Source of the DNA: Afifellaceae bacterium
GTDB taxonomy: Bacteria > Pseudomonadota > Alphaproteobacteria > Rhizobiales > Afifellaceae
DNA length: 64,000 bases
NCBI GenBank assembly: GCA_028281235.1
Contig: JANQKG010000047.1
Location: 1 to 64,000, forward strand
Direction: 5' to 3'
How positions within the stretch are numbered: position 1 is the stretch's first letter; each line of letters begins with the position of its first letter. Positions 56,647-64,000 of this stretch are shown here, in pieces. The position numbers and the translations under genes are program-made. The notes under the pieces were generated by a model. That model was given only the letters and a program-made list of their open reading frames with translations, did not search any database and was not told the origin of the DNA.

Positions 56647-57045
56647 CTATTGCGATGTGGGATGCCCTTCGAACTGTTTGGCGCCGTCGCAGATCTCGTA
56701 CCAGGATGGTTTCTCAGCGACAAACTCATGAAACTTGTTTCTTAAGTCGAGCGCACCATCGAGTGCATTCGCTGCTATCGGAAAACTGTCCTCCTCAGAG
56801 AGGATCTCCCCAAGCGACGTGCCGCAGATTTTGCAGAAGCATCTGGCATACTTGTAGGGCGGGTCGGGCTGGTATCTCACCACGTGTTCTTTTCCCTGAA
56901 TCCATTTCAGAGATTCTCGCTTCACAAAGACAATGGCGCTTGCACCGGCTTTGCGGCACCGGGAGCAATGGCATGTGCCCAGCATTGAGGGTGGGGCCAG
57001 CAGCTCAAATCTCACCACTTCGCAGCAACAGCTTCCTTCAATCAT
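56647..57045 (-). CDS. GFA family (glutathione-dependent formaldehyde-activating-like) protein
   Basis: This 132-residue zinc protein has the GFA pattern: GSCCCEVVRFEL, GTCHCSRCRKAG and ARCFCKICGTSLGE, whose cysteines bind two zinc ions. Despite the family name most members are uncharacterised, and adduct formation with formaldehyde may be uncatalysed. Formaldehyde chemistry would fit a methyl-amine degrader, but the gene is not adjacent to those clusters. Its DNA appears less GC-rich than its neighbours, so it may have been acquired. Confidence 0.87.
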   Translation of the reverse strand: MIEGSCCCEVVRFELLAPPSMLGTCHCSRCRKAGASAIVFVKRESLKWIQGKEHVVRYQPDPPYKYARCFCKICGTSLGEILSEEDSFPIAANALDGALDLRNKFHEFVAEKPSWYEICDGAKQFEGHPTSQ

Positions 57046-57150
57046 CTACGAACGTCTCCCGCTCAGAACCTATCTCACGGGAGAACAATATGTGAACAAA
57101 CTGGAATGGGCAACGGCACGGCCGCGCGAGGTGGCAGCGCGCGGCGCAGC

Positions 57151-57720
57151 TCAGTTTCTCGGCGTGATGGACCCGGTGACGAAGTCCGGCAGATAGTCCG
57201 GCAGCTTGTCTGTCGCGCCCTTGCGGGCAAATCCCATTGCGACGATCGGCAGCTCGCGGTTGTTAGGAACGTCCCGGTAGAACATCATGACTTTCATTTG
57301 ATCGGCGTTGACGGTCTCCGCAACCAGCCGTCCCTGCAACGCGCCGCGCATCAGCTTCAACGATATCGCTTCGCCGTCGCGCGCGCCGACGATATCGGCA
57401 CCTTGTCCCTCCGCGCCATCCATGAACGCGCCGTAATATTGCCGGGTCTCGGCATTGTAGCGGAGCTGTGCGGTGACCGGCGCCGACAGAAGACCGCTCC
57501 AGCAGCGCCCGCGCATATCGAAACGCATCTGCGAGGCGCTTGGCTTGCCGTTGAGTTCGCAATGGAACTCCTGACCATATTGCGGGCCGAACAGGAGCTG
57601 CCCGGTGCCGATCCATTCGCCCGAAAAGCGCGCAATCAGCTCCTCGGCCTGAACAACGGGCATGGTCGAAACCAAAACAATCGCGCACAAAGCCATTGCG
57701 AGACGACGGAGGCGGTACAT
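57151..57720 (-). CDS. Hypothetical secreted protein
   Basis: I do not recognise this 189-residue protein beyond a conserved-hypothetical look. It has a clear Sec signal peptide (MYRLRRLAMALCAIVLVSTMP; cleavage near VVQAEE). A mature domain rich in small beta-like segments follows (FSGEWIGTGQLLFG, FHCELNGKPSASQMRFDMRGRC), with two cysteines that could form a disulphide. The ATG at 57720 is preferred over a TTG at 57732. It lies 61 bp downstream of the TIGR01620 gene on the same strand. Confidence 0.65.
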   Translation of the reverse strand: MYRLRRLAMALCAIVLVSTMPVVQAEELIARFSGEWIGTGQLLFGPQYGQEFHCELNGKPSASQMRFDMRGRCWSGLLSAPVTAQLRYNAETRQYYGAFMDGAEGQGADIVGARDGEAISLKLMRGALQGRLVAETVNADQMKVMMFYRDVPNNRELPIVAMGFARKGATDKLPDYLPDFVTGSITPRN

Positions 57721-57781
57721 GCGGGGCTCCAACTGGACAACGCCCCGACCTTAGGGAGACAGGCTGAAGGGAATATTAAGG

Positions 57782-58855
57782 CTAACGCTTGGTGAACTTG
57801 CCGGCCGGGCGGTCGGCTGAGGTGTCGGATTCGCTGAGCGACACCAGATTGCCGGCCAGGTCCTTCAGCCGCGGGCGCTCTTCCGACAGGAATGGCAGCG
57901 GCCGGCAGACATCCATGGCCGAAAGCCCGATGCGTGCAGTCATTAGCCCGTTGACGACGCCTTCGCCGAGCTTGGTGGAAAGCCGCCCCGCAATGCCATG
58001 CCCGACGAATTGCTGCACGATCGTGTCACCGAGCGCGATCGAGCCGGTGACCGCAAGATGCCCGAGCACGGCTTTGGTCAGGCGCAGGAGCCCCAGCGCG
58101 CCCGGTCGCCCGCCATAAAGGGCGGCGAGGCGGCGCACGAGGCGTATCGTCTCCCACAGCACGAAGGCCATGTCGAAGAAGGCACGCGGACTGACCGCGG
58201 TGACAACGGAAACACGCCGCGCCGCGCCTGAGATGAGCGACTTCGCGCGGCGATCGAGCGGCGCAATCAGGTCGCGCTCCGTCAGCTTAAGCAGGTCGCG
58301 CCCGTCCATGATCTCACCGAGATGCGCGCGCACGAGACGCCGCGCTTTCGCGGTATCCGGTCGGTCGCGATAGAAGCCGAGCAGCGCGCGCGTTGCGCGT
58401 TCCGCGTCGTCGCGATTGTTCCGCTCCGCCGCGTCTTCGCCGTCGAGCCGCAGGCGGGCAAGCCGCTTCAGACGGAAGAGCCCGGCGATCTCGCGGCCAA
58501 TCAGCGCCAACAGCGCCAGCGCGAAAAGTGCCACAAGGGCAGCGCCGAGCCAGCCGAGCCAATCGGCGCGGGCAAAGAGATCGCGCAGCAATGCATCGAA
58601 CGCCACGCCGATCGCAAGCGTCACGATGGCCCCGCCGGCGGAAAGCGCCAGCGCCCCCCACCGGATGCCGTGGCGCGGCGGATGGGCGATCGTCTCCACG
58701 GCCTGATGCGCAGCGGCCTCGTCGAGCTCCAATGCCTCAAGCGGATCGGTGTCGAACGCATCGGGTTCCGGCGTTTGTACGGCCGGATCATCCAACCGAA
58801 ACGCGCCGGGGCGACGCGCCCATCTGTCGGTGTCGTTCGGTCGTGTGCCGCTCAT
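57782..58855 (-). CDS. TIGR01620/DUF697 (YcjF-like) membrane protein
   Basis: The 357-residue protein is the usual partner of YcjX. Two membrane segments lie around residues 68-88 and 98-120 (WGALALSAGGAIVTLAIGVAF; LGWLGAALVALFALALLAL). A soluble helical C-terminal DUF697 region contains RRVSVVTAVSPRAFFDMAFV and LTKAVLGHLAVTGSIALGD. The start overlaps the ycjX stop by 4 bp (ATGA), so the two are coupled. Role unknown; linked to envelope or phage-shock stress in other bacteria. Confidence 0.9.
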   Translation of the reverse strand: MSGTRPNDTDRWARRPGAFRLDDPAVQTPEPDAFDTDPLEALELDEAAAHQAVETIAHPPRHGIRWGALALSAGGAIVTLAIGVAFDALLRDLFARADWLGWLGAALVALFALALLALIGREIAGLFRLKRLARLRLDGEDAAERNNRDDAERATRALLGFYRDRPDTAKARRLVRAHLGEIMDGRDLLKLTERDLIAPLDRRAKSLISGAARRVSVVTAVSPRAFFDMAFVLWETIRLVRRLAALYGGRPGALGLLRLTKAVLGHLAVTGSIALGDTIVQQFVGHGIAGRLSTKLGEGVVNGLMTARIGLSAMDVCRPLPFLSEERPRLKDLAGNLVSLSESDTSADRPAGKFTKR

Positions 58856-60333
58856 GTCAGCCTGTCCCCGATGAGATATTCCAGCGTCTGATCAAGCCGG
58901 ATATGGGGAAGGGAGAGCGTGATCCCTTCCGCAGTGCGTTCAAGCCTTGGCGGGCGAAAGCGCAGGAAGCGCAGCGCCAGGGCTTCCTCCTGCAGTGCCT
59001 TATCGGTCGTGGCGCTCGCATTGTCGAAGATCGCCTCCGGCTCCTCCGGTAAATAGCCGGGAAACAAGGCGATTTCCGTTTCGCCATCATAGATGTCGAC
59101 GCCCACCTTCTCGCCAGCCATGGGCACGCCGGTGATTGCCGGAAGTTGATGTCCGCCGCGCCGGACCTCCACCTCGCGCGTGGCCCGCACGGCCGCAAGC
59201 GGCACGATCCGCACTTCAGCACCGGAGAAGGATGCACGCTCCGACGCGCGCCGCGTCAGCCGCTCCAGGAGCCGCGCCAGATTGTCGTGATCGCTGTGAT
59301 GGACGTGATCGGCTTTGGTGGCGGCAAACATGATCCGATCGATGCGCCGCATCAAGATGGAGGAGAGCCAGCTCGCGCGCCCCGGACGAAACGCGGCGAG
59401 CACATCGGCGAGCGCTGCCTCAAGATCGCGAAGTGCAGCCGGTCCGGCATTCAGCGCGGCGAGCATGTCGACCAGCACGATCTGCCGATCAAGCCGCGCG
59501 AAATGATCGCGGAAGAACGGCTTGACGACATGCGTCTTATAGGCCTCGTAGCGCCGCTCCATCATGGCGGCGAGCGTTTCGTGGCCCGCATCTTGGTCGG
59601 CGGCAATGTCGAGCGGCGCAAAGGTGAGGGCGGGCGACCCTTCCAGATCGCCGGGCATGAGAAAGCGGCCCGGCGGCAGCATGGAAAGCGCATGTTCATC
59701 GGCGCGCGCGGCGCGCAGATATTGCGTGAACGCCTCGGCGAGCCGCCGCGCCGTCGGCTCGTCTTCCGCCCCGCCAGCATCGACGCCGACAAGTGCGGCG
59801 TGCCACCTGGCGGCGACGCCGGTGCGATGCGGCTCGCGCGACAGTGCCAGCGCCTCAGCTGACCATGCCGCGTAAGTCTTGTTGAGGAGCGCCAGATCAA
59901 GCAGCCACTCGCCGGGATAATCGACGATATCGAGGTTGAGTTTGCCGCGACCCAGAGCACGCTTCACCGCGCGCGCGGACTCGTACTCGATGACGACCCG
60001 AAGCTCCGAGATGCGGCGCGTTGAATCCGGCCACACCCGCCGCTCAACGAGATCGCTCACATGCGCCTCGTAGTCGAAGCGCGGCACGTCATCGTCGGGC
60101 TGTGGCTTGAGCCGCGCGTCGGCGAGCCGTCCGCTGGCATAGGCGTCAAACAGCGGCAGCCGTCCGCCGTGAAGAAGGTTGTGGATGAGCGCGGTGATGA
60201 ACACTGTCTTGCCGGCCCGCGACAGGCCGGTCACGCCGAGACGCACGGTGGGCGTACCGCCGCCGGCGAGCGCGCTGAGCACGTTGTCGACCGCAATCCT
60301 GGCCTCGTCAGCTAAATTGGTGATGGTCGACAA
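58852..60333 (-). CDS. ycjX: YcjX family P-loop protein
   Basis: The 493-residue protein is a predicted GTPase/ATPase of the YcjX (DUF463) family. Walker A is GLSRAGKT at residues 36-43, with LDIVDYPGEWLLDL as the Walker B/switch region and FAATKADHVHHSDH resembling the base-recognition motif. The start is a TTG at 60333; AGGAG is placed about eight bases upstream, and the family-typical TNLADEARIAVDN follows at once, so no ATG is needed. The downstream YcjF-like gene is translationally coupled. Confidence 0.92.
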   Translation of the reverse strand: MSTITNLADEARIAVDNVLSALAGGGTPTVRLGVTGLSRAGKTVFITALIHNLLHGGRLPLFDAYASGRLADARLKPQPDDDVPRFDYEAHVSDLVERRVWPDSTRRISELRVVIEYESARAVKRALGRGKLNLDIVDYPGEWLLDLALLNKTYAAWSAEALALSREPHRTGVAARWHAALVGVDAGGAEDEPTARRLAEAFTQYLRAARADEHALSMLPPGRFLMPGDLEGSPALTFAPLDIAADQDAGHETLAAMMERRYEAYKTHVVKPFFRDHFARLDRQIVLVDMLAALNAGPAALRDLEAALADVLAAFRPGRASWLSSILMRRIDRIMFAATKADHVHHSDHDNLARLLERLTRRASERASFSGAEVRIVPLAAVRATREVEVRRGGHQLPAITGVPMAGEKVGVDIYDGETEIALFPGYLPEEPEAIFDNASATTDKALQEEALALRFLRFRPPRLERTAEGITLSLPHIRLDQTLEYLIGDRLT

Positions 60334-60534
60334 TCAGGCTCTCCTGCCGGGAAATATGGGAAAAGCGGGGAGGAGTTCAAAGGCGCAGCGCGGCTTCTCA
60401 GAAAGCGGCTTTGTGATCGCCGAAATTGACACCAAGAACAGAGAGCTGCGGCCAGAGGCGCTTGGGACCGCCATTGACGCGGCGACAAGACCAAGCAGTA
60501 TCAAACAGCCCTGATGTGAACTGGAAACACAGAA

Positions 60535-61572
60535 ATGACAAAGCTTCGGTTGCCCGCGACACCCAGCACATCAAGAGCCGCCCTCATAACGGCTTTGTTC
60601 TTCGGCCTGGCGCCCGTCTACGGTGCCTATGCAAGCTGCTTTGATCGGACCATCGCGATCTCACGCTACACCTTTCTGGATCCCACGAACATCAACGAGA
60701 TATACCAGGATATCTTCAAGATCGATCTTTCAGTGGCGGGTTCCGCATCGGTTGTACGGCTTACCGCCGGCGCCATGGCCGCGACGCCCTACGACAACAT
60801 CGACTTCACATGGTCTCCGGACGGAAACAAGATTGTCTTCGTCTCCACACGCAACGGCACGCCCGAACTCCACGCTATGGACGCCGTGGACGCCAATGGG
60901 GACAACGAAGGAGACAATCTGATCAGTCTCGGTGTCGCCGATCTTGAACTGGGTTCGCCGCATTGGATTACAGGTGGGAAACTTGCCTTCATCAAAGGTG
61001 ACGTGGACGGGAACGGGCAGGTTCACACGGCAGACATCAGCGCGGTTCCGGCGCTTTCCAATATCTCGGCGGTGACGATGGGCGGCAATTACAAGCTTGG
61101 CTCACGATACACCGCAGACGGTCAGCTTATCGGTTATGCTGAGGAATATGTGCTAGCAGGGATCGGTCGGTTCTACGCCTTGGGTGTGTTGCGGCTTTCC
61201 GACAGCTTGGAGGTCTTGCTCTCCGACCCGGGTGTCATCGAAAGGGATCTGGATTGGACCCCGGGGTCGTCTGAAGTGGTCTTCGGCAGCGATCGCGCCA
61301 ATCCTGGTGCTGATCTCGACCTTTATTCAGCGGAAGTGGACCTGACCGCCGCGCCCCACCTTAAGAACGTTCAGCCGATCACTTCGACTCCGTCGACGAC
61401 GGAGACCCATCCTCGCGTCAGCCCCGACGGTCAGTGCCTCGCCTATATCGCAAATGATGGCACCGTCCCCTATGGACCGAACGATGACCTGCGGATTCGT
61501 GATTTGCAGACCAGTGAGGACAGGAGGATCACGTCGTCTCGTGACATAAGCGGATTCGCATGGCGGCCTTGA
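60535..61572 (+). CDS. Secreted TolB-like (PD40) beta-propeller protein
   Basis: The 345-residue protein has a signal peptide (residues ~1-33) and several WD40-like/PD40 blades, for example FTWSPDGNKIVFVSTRNG, LDWTPGSSEVVFGSDRANPG and THPRVSPDGQCLAYIANDG. A DGNGQVHTADIS segment looks like a dockerin/EF-type calcium loop. Such proteins often bind partners in the periplasm; function unknown. Its GC content seems lower than the neighbours. Divergent from ycjX, with 201 bp between. Confidence 0.75.
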   Translation: MTKLRLPATPSTSRAALITALFFGLAPVYGAYASCFDRTIAISRYTFLDPTNINEIYQDIFKIDLSVAGSASVVRLTAGAMAATPYDNIDFTWSPDGNKIVFVSTRNGTPELHAMDAVDANGDNEGDNLISLGVADLELGSPHWITGGKLAFIKGDVDGNGQVHTADISAVPALSNISAVTMGGNYKLGSRYTADGQLIGYAEEYVLAGIGRFYALGVLRLSDSLEVLLSDPGVIERDLDWTPGSSEVVFGSDRANPGADLDLYSAEVDLTAAPHLKNVQPITSTPSTTETHPRVSPDGQCLAYIANDGTVPYGPNDDLRIRDLQTSEDRRITSSRDISGFAWRP

Positions 61573-61611
61573 GGCCGGGCTCGCAAACACGAAACGCTCG
61601 GAGCAATAAAC

Positions 61612-61827
61612 ATGCAGCTACGCTCCACCATCACCTGTCCGCGTTGCGGGCACACGCAATCGGAGGCGATGCCGACCGACGCCTGCCAGATTGTCTATGA
61701 CTGCACACTTTGCGGCGCCACGCTGCGGCCCAAGTCCGGCGATTGTTGCGTGTTCTGCTCCTACGGCACCGTGCCGTGCCCGCCCGTTCAGGAAACGGGC
61801 AGGGCCTGCTGCGTCACGGCAGAATGA
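61612..61827 (+). CDS. GDCCVxC domain protein (Cys form)
   Basis: This 71-residue cysteine-rich protein has the pair CPRCGHT and DCTLCGA (zinc-ribbon-like) and the diagnostic GDCCVFC motif. In some bacteria a position of this motif is selenocysteine; here all are cysteine codons and no UGA lies in frame. The family often sits with metal or mercury resistance genes. The 3' end overlaps the convergent SixA gene by 14 bp. Confidence 0.85.
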   Translation: MQLRSTITCPRCGHTQSEAMPTDACQIVYDCTLCGATLRPKSGDCCVFCSYGTVPCPPVQETGRACCVTAE

Positions 61828-62305
61828 AGGCTGAGAGTTTCGCCCGGCCGGGCCGCAGCGCCTCCCAGCTCCCCTCAAAGTCAAGCACCGCCAGCGCCGC
61901 CTTGGGAAACCGTGCCGCAAGGACCGCGCCGTCCGGCCCATCAAGGTCGCAGGCCAGCGCGACGGCTGTCTCGTGCATGGTCGGGTTATGTCCGACCAGA
62001 AGCACGGTCGAGGCATCGCCGCCTTCCTCGTTGAGGATTGGCACATAGGTGCTGGCATCGTAGATGGCGCGCGACAGCCGCACCTCCGGATCGTCGCGCA
62101 GCGCCGGGCTGGCGAAATCCCAGGTCTCCTTGGCGCGCCGCGCCGTCGAGCAAAGCACAAGGTCCACCGGTCCGCGTCCGGCGACCGCACGGCCCATCTC
62201 AGCCGATGTCTCGCGGCCGCTCTTGGTCAGCGCGCGCCCGTGATCGTTTGAGCCCGGCTGGGTGCGTTCAGCCTTGGCGTGACGGAGAAGAAGCAAGCGT
62301 GGCAT
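61814..62305 (-). CDS. SixA-type histidine phosphatase
   Basis: The 163-residue protein has the histidine-phosphatase RHG motif as LLLRHAKAE and the second His in LLVGHNPTMHE. SixA proteins dephosphorylate phosphohistidine in Hpt-type domains. The ATG at 62305 begins MPRLLLLRHA; the frame runs on to 62347 without homology. A target cannot be named, although a degenerate Hpt protein is encoded elsewhere in this window. Confidence 0.9.
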   Translation of the reverse strand: MPRLLLLRHAKAERTQPGSNDHGRALTKSGRETSAEMGRAVAGRGPVDLVLCSTARRAKETWDFASPALRDDPEVRLSRAIYDASTYVPILNEEGGDASTVLLVGHNPTMHETAVALACDLDGPDGAVLAARFPKAALAVLDFEGSWEALRPGRAKLSAFILP

Positions 62306-62419
62306 AGAGCGCCGATACCGCGCCGGCCCGGGCGCGGCAAGCTGCAATGCAGCACAGCGGCAGGAAGCCGCCTCCGGCTCGGCGCGTCAGGCTCGCTCAG
62401 GCGCACAATCACAGGACGA

Positions 62420-63265
62420 TCAGGAGCTCTCCGCGGTGAGCGTTCCGTCCGCTGTCTCAACCTCCGTCGCCAGCCGGAGGTCGATGAGCTCCTCCGGCGT
62501 GAAGAGATAGAGTTTTTCCTTCGGCGTCGACATCGCTCGCGTCCACACAAGCGGGTCCACGCCGAAGCCGTGGAGCAGATCCTGCGCCTCCGCGCCAACG
62601 CGCTGCGCCTGATCCATGCCCTCCGCCAGCGAGCCGAAGGCCGTCTCAAGCGGCGAGGCGCGATGCACACCGATCCAAGCCGTGGCGTCGGCAACGCGTT
62701 GCACGCCCCCGGCGAACACCAGCGGGCAGGAGGACGCGCAATAGCCCTCTGCGACGATGCGGGTGTTGAGGCCGGCGTCGCGGATCATGTTGGCCATCTG
62801 CACCGCGTCGGCGACGGAGCCGCCCGGCGAGTGCAGCACGATCTCGCTGATGTCGGCGGCGCGCTCGCTCATCAGGAAGACAGCCAACGCATCGGCGGTC
62901 CCTTGCGTGATCGTGCCCTCCGCAAATGCCGAACCATTGGTCCCGAGGCGGAAGCGCATGGGCTCGCCTTCGGTCTCGCCCCGCGGCCGGGTCATCAGGC
63001 GCTTCAAATCGGAATCCGGAGCAATGGGGCGTGTCAGCGGCAGATAGGGGCGGGTCTGACTACCGGGGAGCGGCCTGTCCATCTTGACTGGCGAGAGCGG
63101 CGGCAGGTCCGGGCGGTTGGCGATCTGCTCGTGCCGCAGGTCCTGGAAGTCCATTCCGATCATGAAGGCGGACAGTGCGACAAGCCCATAGAAGCCATGT
63201 TTGAGGACGGTGCCTTCCGGCTGCCCTTTCACGCGATCAGCCAAGCCCTTCATGCGCGCCATCAT
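62420..63265 (-). CDS. Membrane-anchored ClpP/crotonase-fold peptidase-like protein
   Basis: The 281-residue protein has one N-terminal membrane segment (residues ~24-40) and a ClpP-like domain exposed to the periplasm. SEIVLHSPGGSVADAVQMA matches the ClpP oxyanion region. EGYCASSCPLVFAGG carries the candidate catalytic Ser, and AWIGVHRASP the candidate His. The group (COG3904-like) is widespread in alphaproteobacteria and unassigned. The start overlaps the upstream gene by 4 bp. Confidence 0.82.
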   Translation of the reverse strand: MMARMKGLADRVKGQPEGTVLKHGFYGLVALSAFMIGMDFQDLRHEQIANRPDLPPLSPVKMDRPLPGSQTRPYLPLTRPIAPDSDLKRLMTRPRGETEGEPMRFRLGTNGSAFAEGTITQGTADALAVFLMSERAADISEIVLHSPGGSVADAVQMANMIRDAGLNTRIVAEGYCASSCPLVFAGGVQRVADATAWIGVHRASPLETAFGSLAEGMDQAQRVGAEAQDLLHGFGVDPLVWTRAMSTPKEKLYLFTPEELIDLRLATEVETADGTLTAESS

Positions 63266-64000
63266 GCGTCTCCCCGGCCACGTTGCGGGGCGATCGGTGT
63301 CACGTTACGGGCGTCGGGTTGCGGTTCGTCCGTGTCGGGATCGTCGTCATGTGGCGGAGGCGCCGGCTCCGTTGCTTCTGCTTCGCGCGGAACCGGCGCG
63401 CCGAGCTGCTCAGTGGCCAGCTCCTCGCGCCGCATCTGCTCATAGAGCCGCATGGCCTGCATCATGTCGGCCGCGGTCATCACATTGTCGATCACCCGCG
63501 GGTCTTCTTCGCGGCGAATGGCGCTGTGCACCACCACCAGGATCAAGACCAGCACGGCCGGCAGGAGATCGATGGAGATCGCCCCGGCCCACGACGGCAG
63601 GAAGTCTGCGCCATAAACCAGCACGGCCGCCGGCCTGGACAGCGGCACGAAGCGCTCCGGCCGCACGGTCTCCACGGCAAGCACTTGATCGGCCGCGGAG
63701 GCGAGTGCCTTGGATTGCGCTGCAACGGCCCCGGCGACATTGCCCACCACCGTCTCCTGCCGGTTGCGCAGATCCTGCGTCCCGCCATCGGCCACCGGTG
63801 CGATGAACGTGGAGGCAAGGTCGTCGGCGGCGCGGCGCACCGCCGGGGCGACGGAGGTCTGCTGCAAACTGGCGATGACGCCGGCGAGCGCCACTGCCTC
63901 CTCGCCGAAGGCGTCGGCGCGGCGCGCGACCGGGCCGCTGGCGGAGACTAGCGAGCGCATGCGCGCTATGCGTTCACCACCCTGATCATGCAACTGTCGC
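63262..64000 (-). CDS. Membrane protein of unknown function, N-terminus outside the window
   Basis: The frame is open to the window edge, so the start is missing and only about 245 C-terminal residues are visible. They comprise an Ala-rich helical stretch (ADDLASTFIAPVADGGTQDL), one strong membrane segment (SIDLLPAVLVLILVVVHSA) and a proline/acid-rich cytoplasmic tail (PPPHDDDPDTDEPQPD). It is translationally coupled to the ClpP-like gene (ATGA overlap), which suggests a joint membrane complex. I do not recognise the family. Confidence 0.7.
   Translation of the reverse strand, partial: RQLHDQGGERIARMRSLVSASGPVARRADAFGEEAVALAGVIASLQQTSVAPAVRRAADDLASTFIAPVADGGTQDLRNRQETVVGNVAGAVAAQSKALASAADQVLAVETVRPERFVPLSRPAAVLVYGADFLPSWAGAISIDLLPAVLVLILVVVHSAIRREEDPRVIDNVMTAADMMQAMRLYEQMRREELATEQLGAPVPREAEATEPAPPPHDDDPDTDEPQPDARNVTPIAPQRGRGDA

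Noticed and set aside
61612-61827. Selenocysteine in the GDCCVxC protein
   Set aside because: All motif positions are Cys codons and no in-frame UGA is present before the normal stop.

Overview
This 64 kb window is high-GC chromosomal DNA from an alphaproteobacterium, most likely of the order Hyphomicrobiales (Rhizobiales). The evidence is a full-length homologue of the giant Growth Pole Ring / apolipoprotein-like protein of polar-growing rhizobia, betaine-lipid genes btaAB, the mfd-sdhE-recG neighbourhood, and scattered palindromic intergenic repeats typical of this order. I see no rRNA, tRNA, CRISPR array, prophage or complete insertion sequence. Two copies of a ~182 bp MITE-like element lie 33 kb apart in inverted orientation.

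Layout. 0.4-10 kb: housekeeping genes (glmS, DUF502 membrane protein, recG, Uma2 nuclease-like gene, sdhE, mfd). 10-19 kb: the 2128-residue coiled-coil GPR homologue, a divergent degenerate Hpt protein, a [2Fe-2S] ferredoxin and a FemAB/GNAT-type acetyltransferase. 19-33 kb: a corrinoid-dependent methyl-transfer locus with a RACo-type activator, methyl-THF:corrinoid methyltransferase, MetF with a MetV-like cysteine-rich partner, a 'virulence factor' family protein, a DUF1638 protein, a corrinoid protein and a divergent MttB-family methyltransferase, followed by a three-gene TRAP transporter. A BrnT/BrnA toxin-antitoxin pair sits inside the locus. 33-43 kb: adenylate cyclase, btaBA with a candidate PHO box, betaine/homocysteine methyltransferase, an XRE regulator divergent from a fatty-acid desaturase, a PhnD-like protein, RNase T2 and a Phd/PIN toxin-antitoxin pair. 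43-55 kb: a second methyl-amine module with a dimethylglycine-dehydrogenase-like flavoprotein and a second MttB, divergent from a dipeptide-type ABC transporter and a mandelate-racemase-like enzyme; then a MarR-GNAT fusion with a perfect operator. 55-64 kb: DUF1194, GFA, YcjX/TIGR01620, beta-propeller, GDCCVxC, SixA and ClpP-like genes, and a gene cut by the window edge.

How the genes could work together (inference). MttB-type enzymes would move a methyl group from a quaternary or tertiary amine to the corrinoid protein. The pterin methyltransferase would pass it to THF, MetF/MetV would oxidise methyl-THF, and the RACo protein would reactivate Co(II). The DMGDH-like enzyme would take the demethylated product further, and BMT would offer homocysteine as another methyl acceptor. 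TRAP and ABC systems would import substrate.

The most unusual observation is an arginine-rich tag, roughly GRRR...ARRAR, at one end of five proteins: both MttBs (N-terminus), and the pterin methyltransferase, RACo and BMT (C-terminus). Three of these classes must dock on the corrinoid protein, whose own N-terminus is strongly acidic. This suggests an undescribed docking or assembly code for the pathway.
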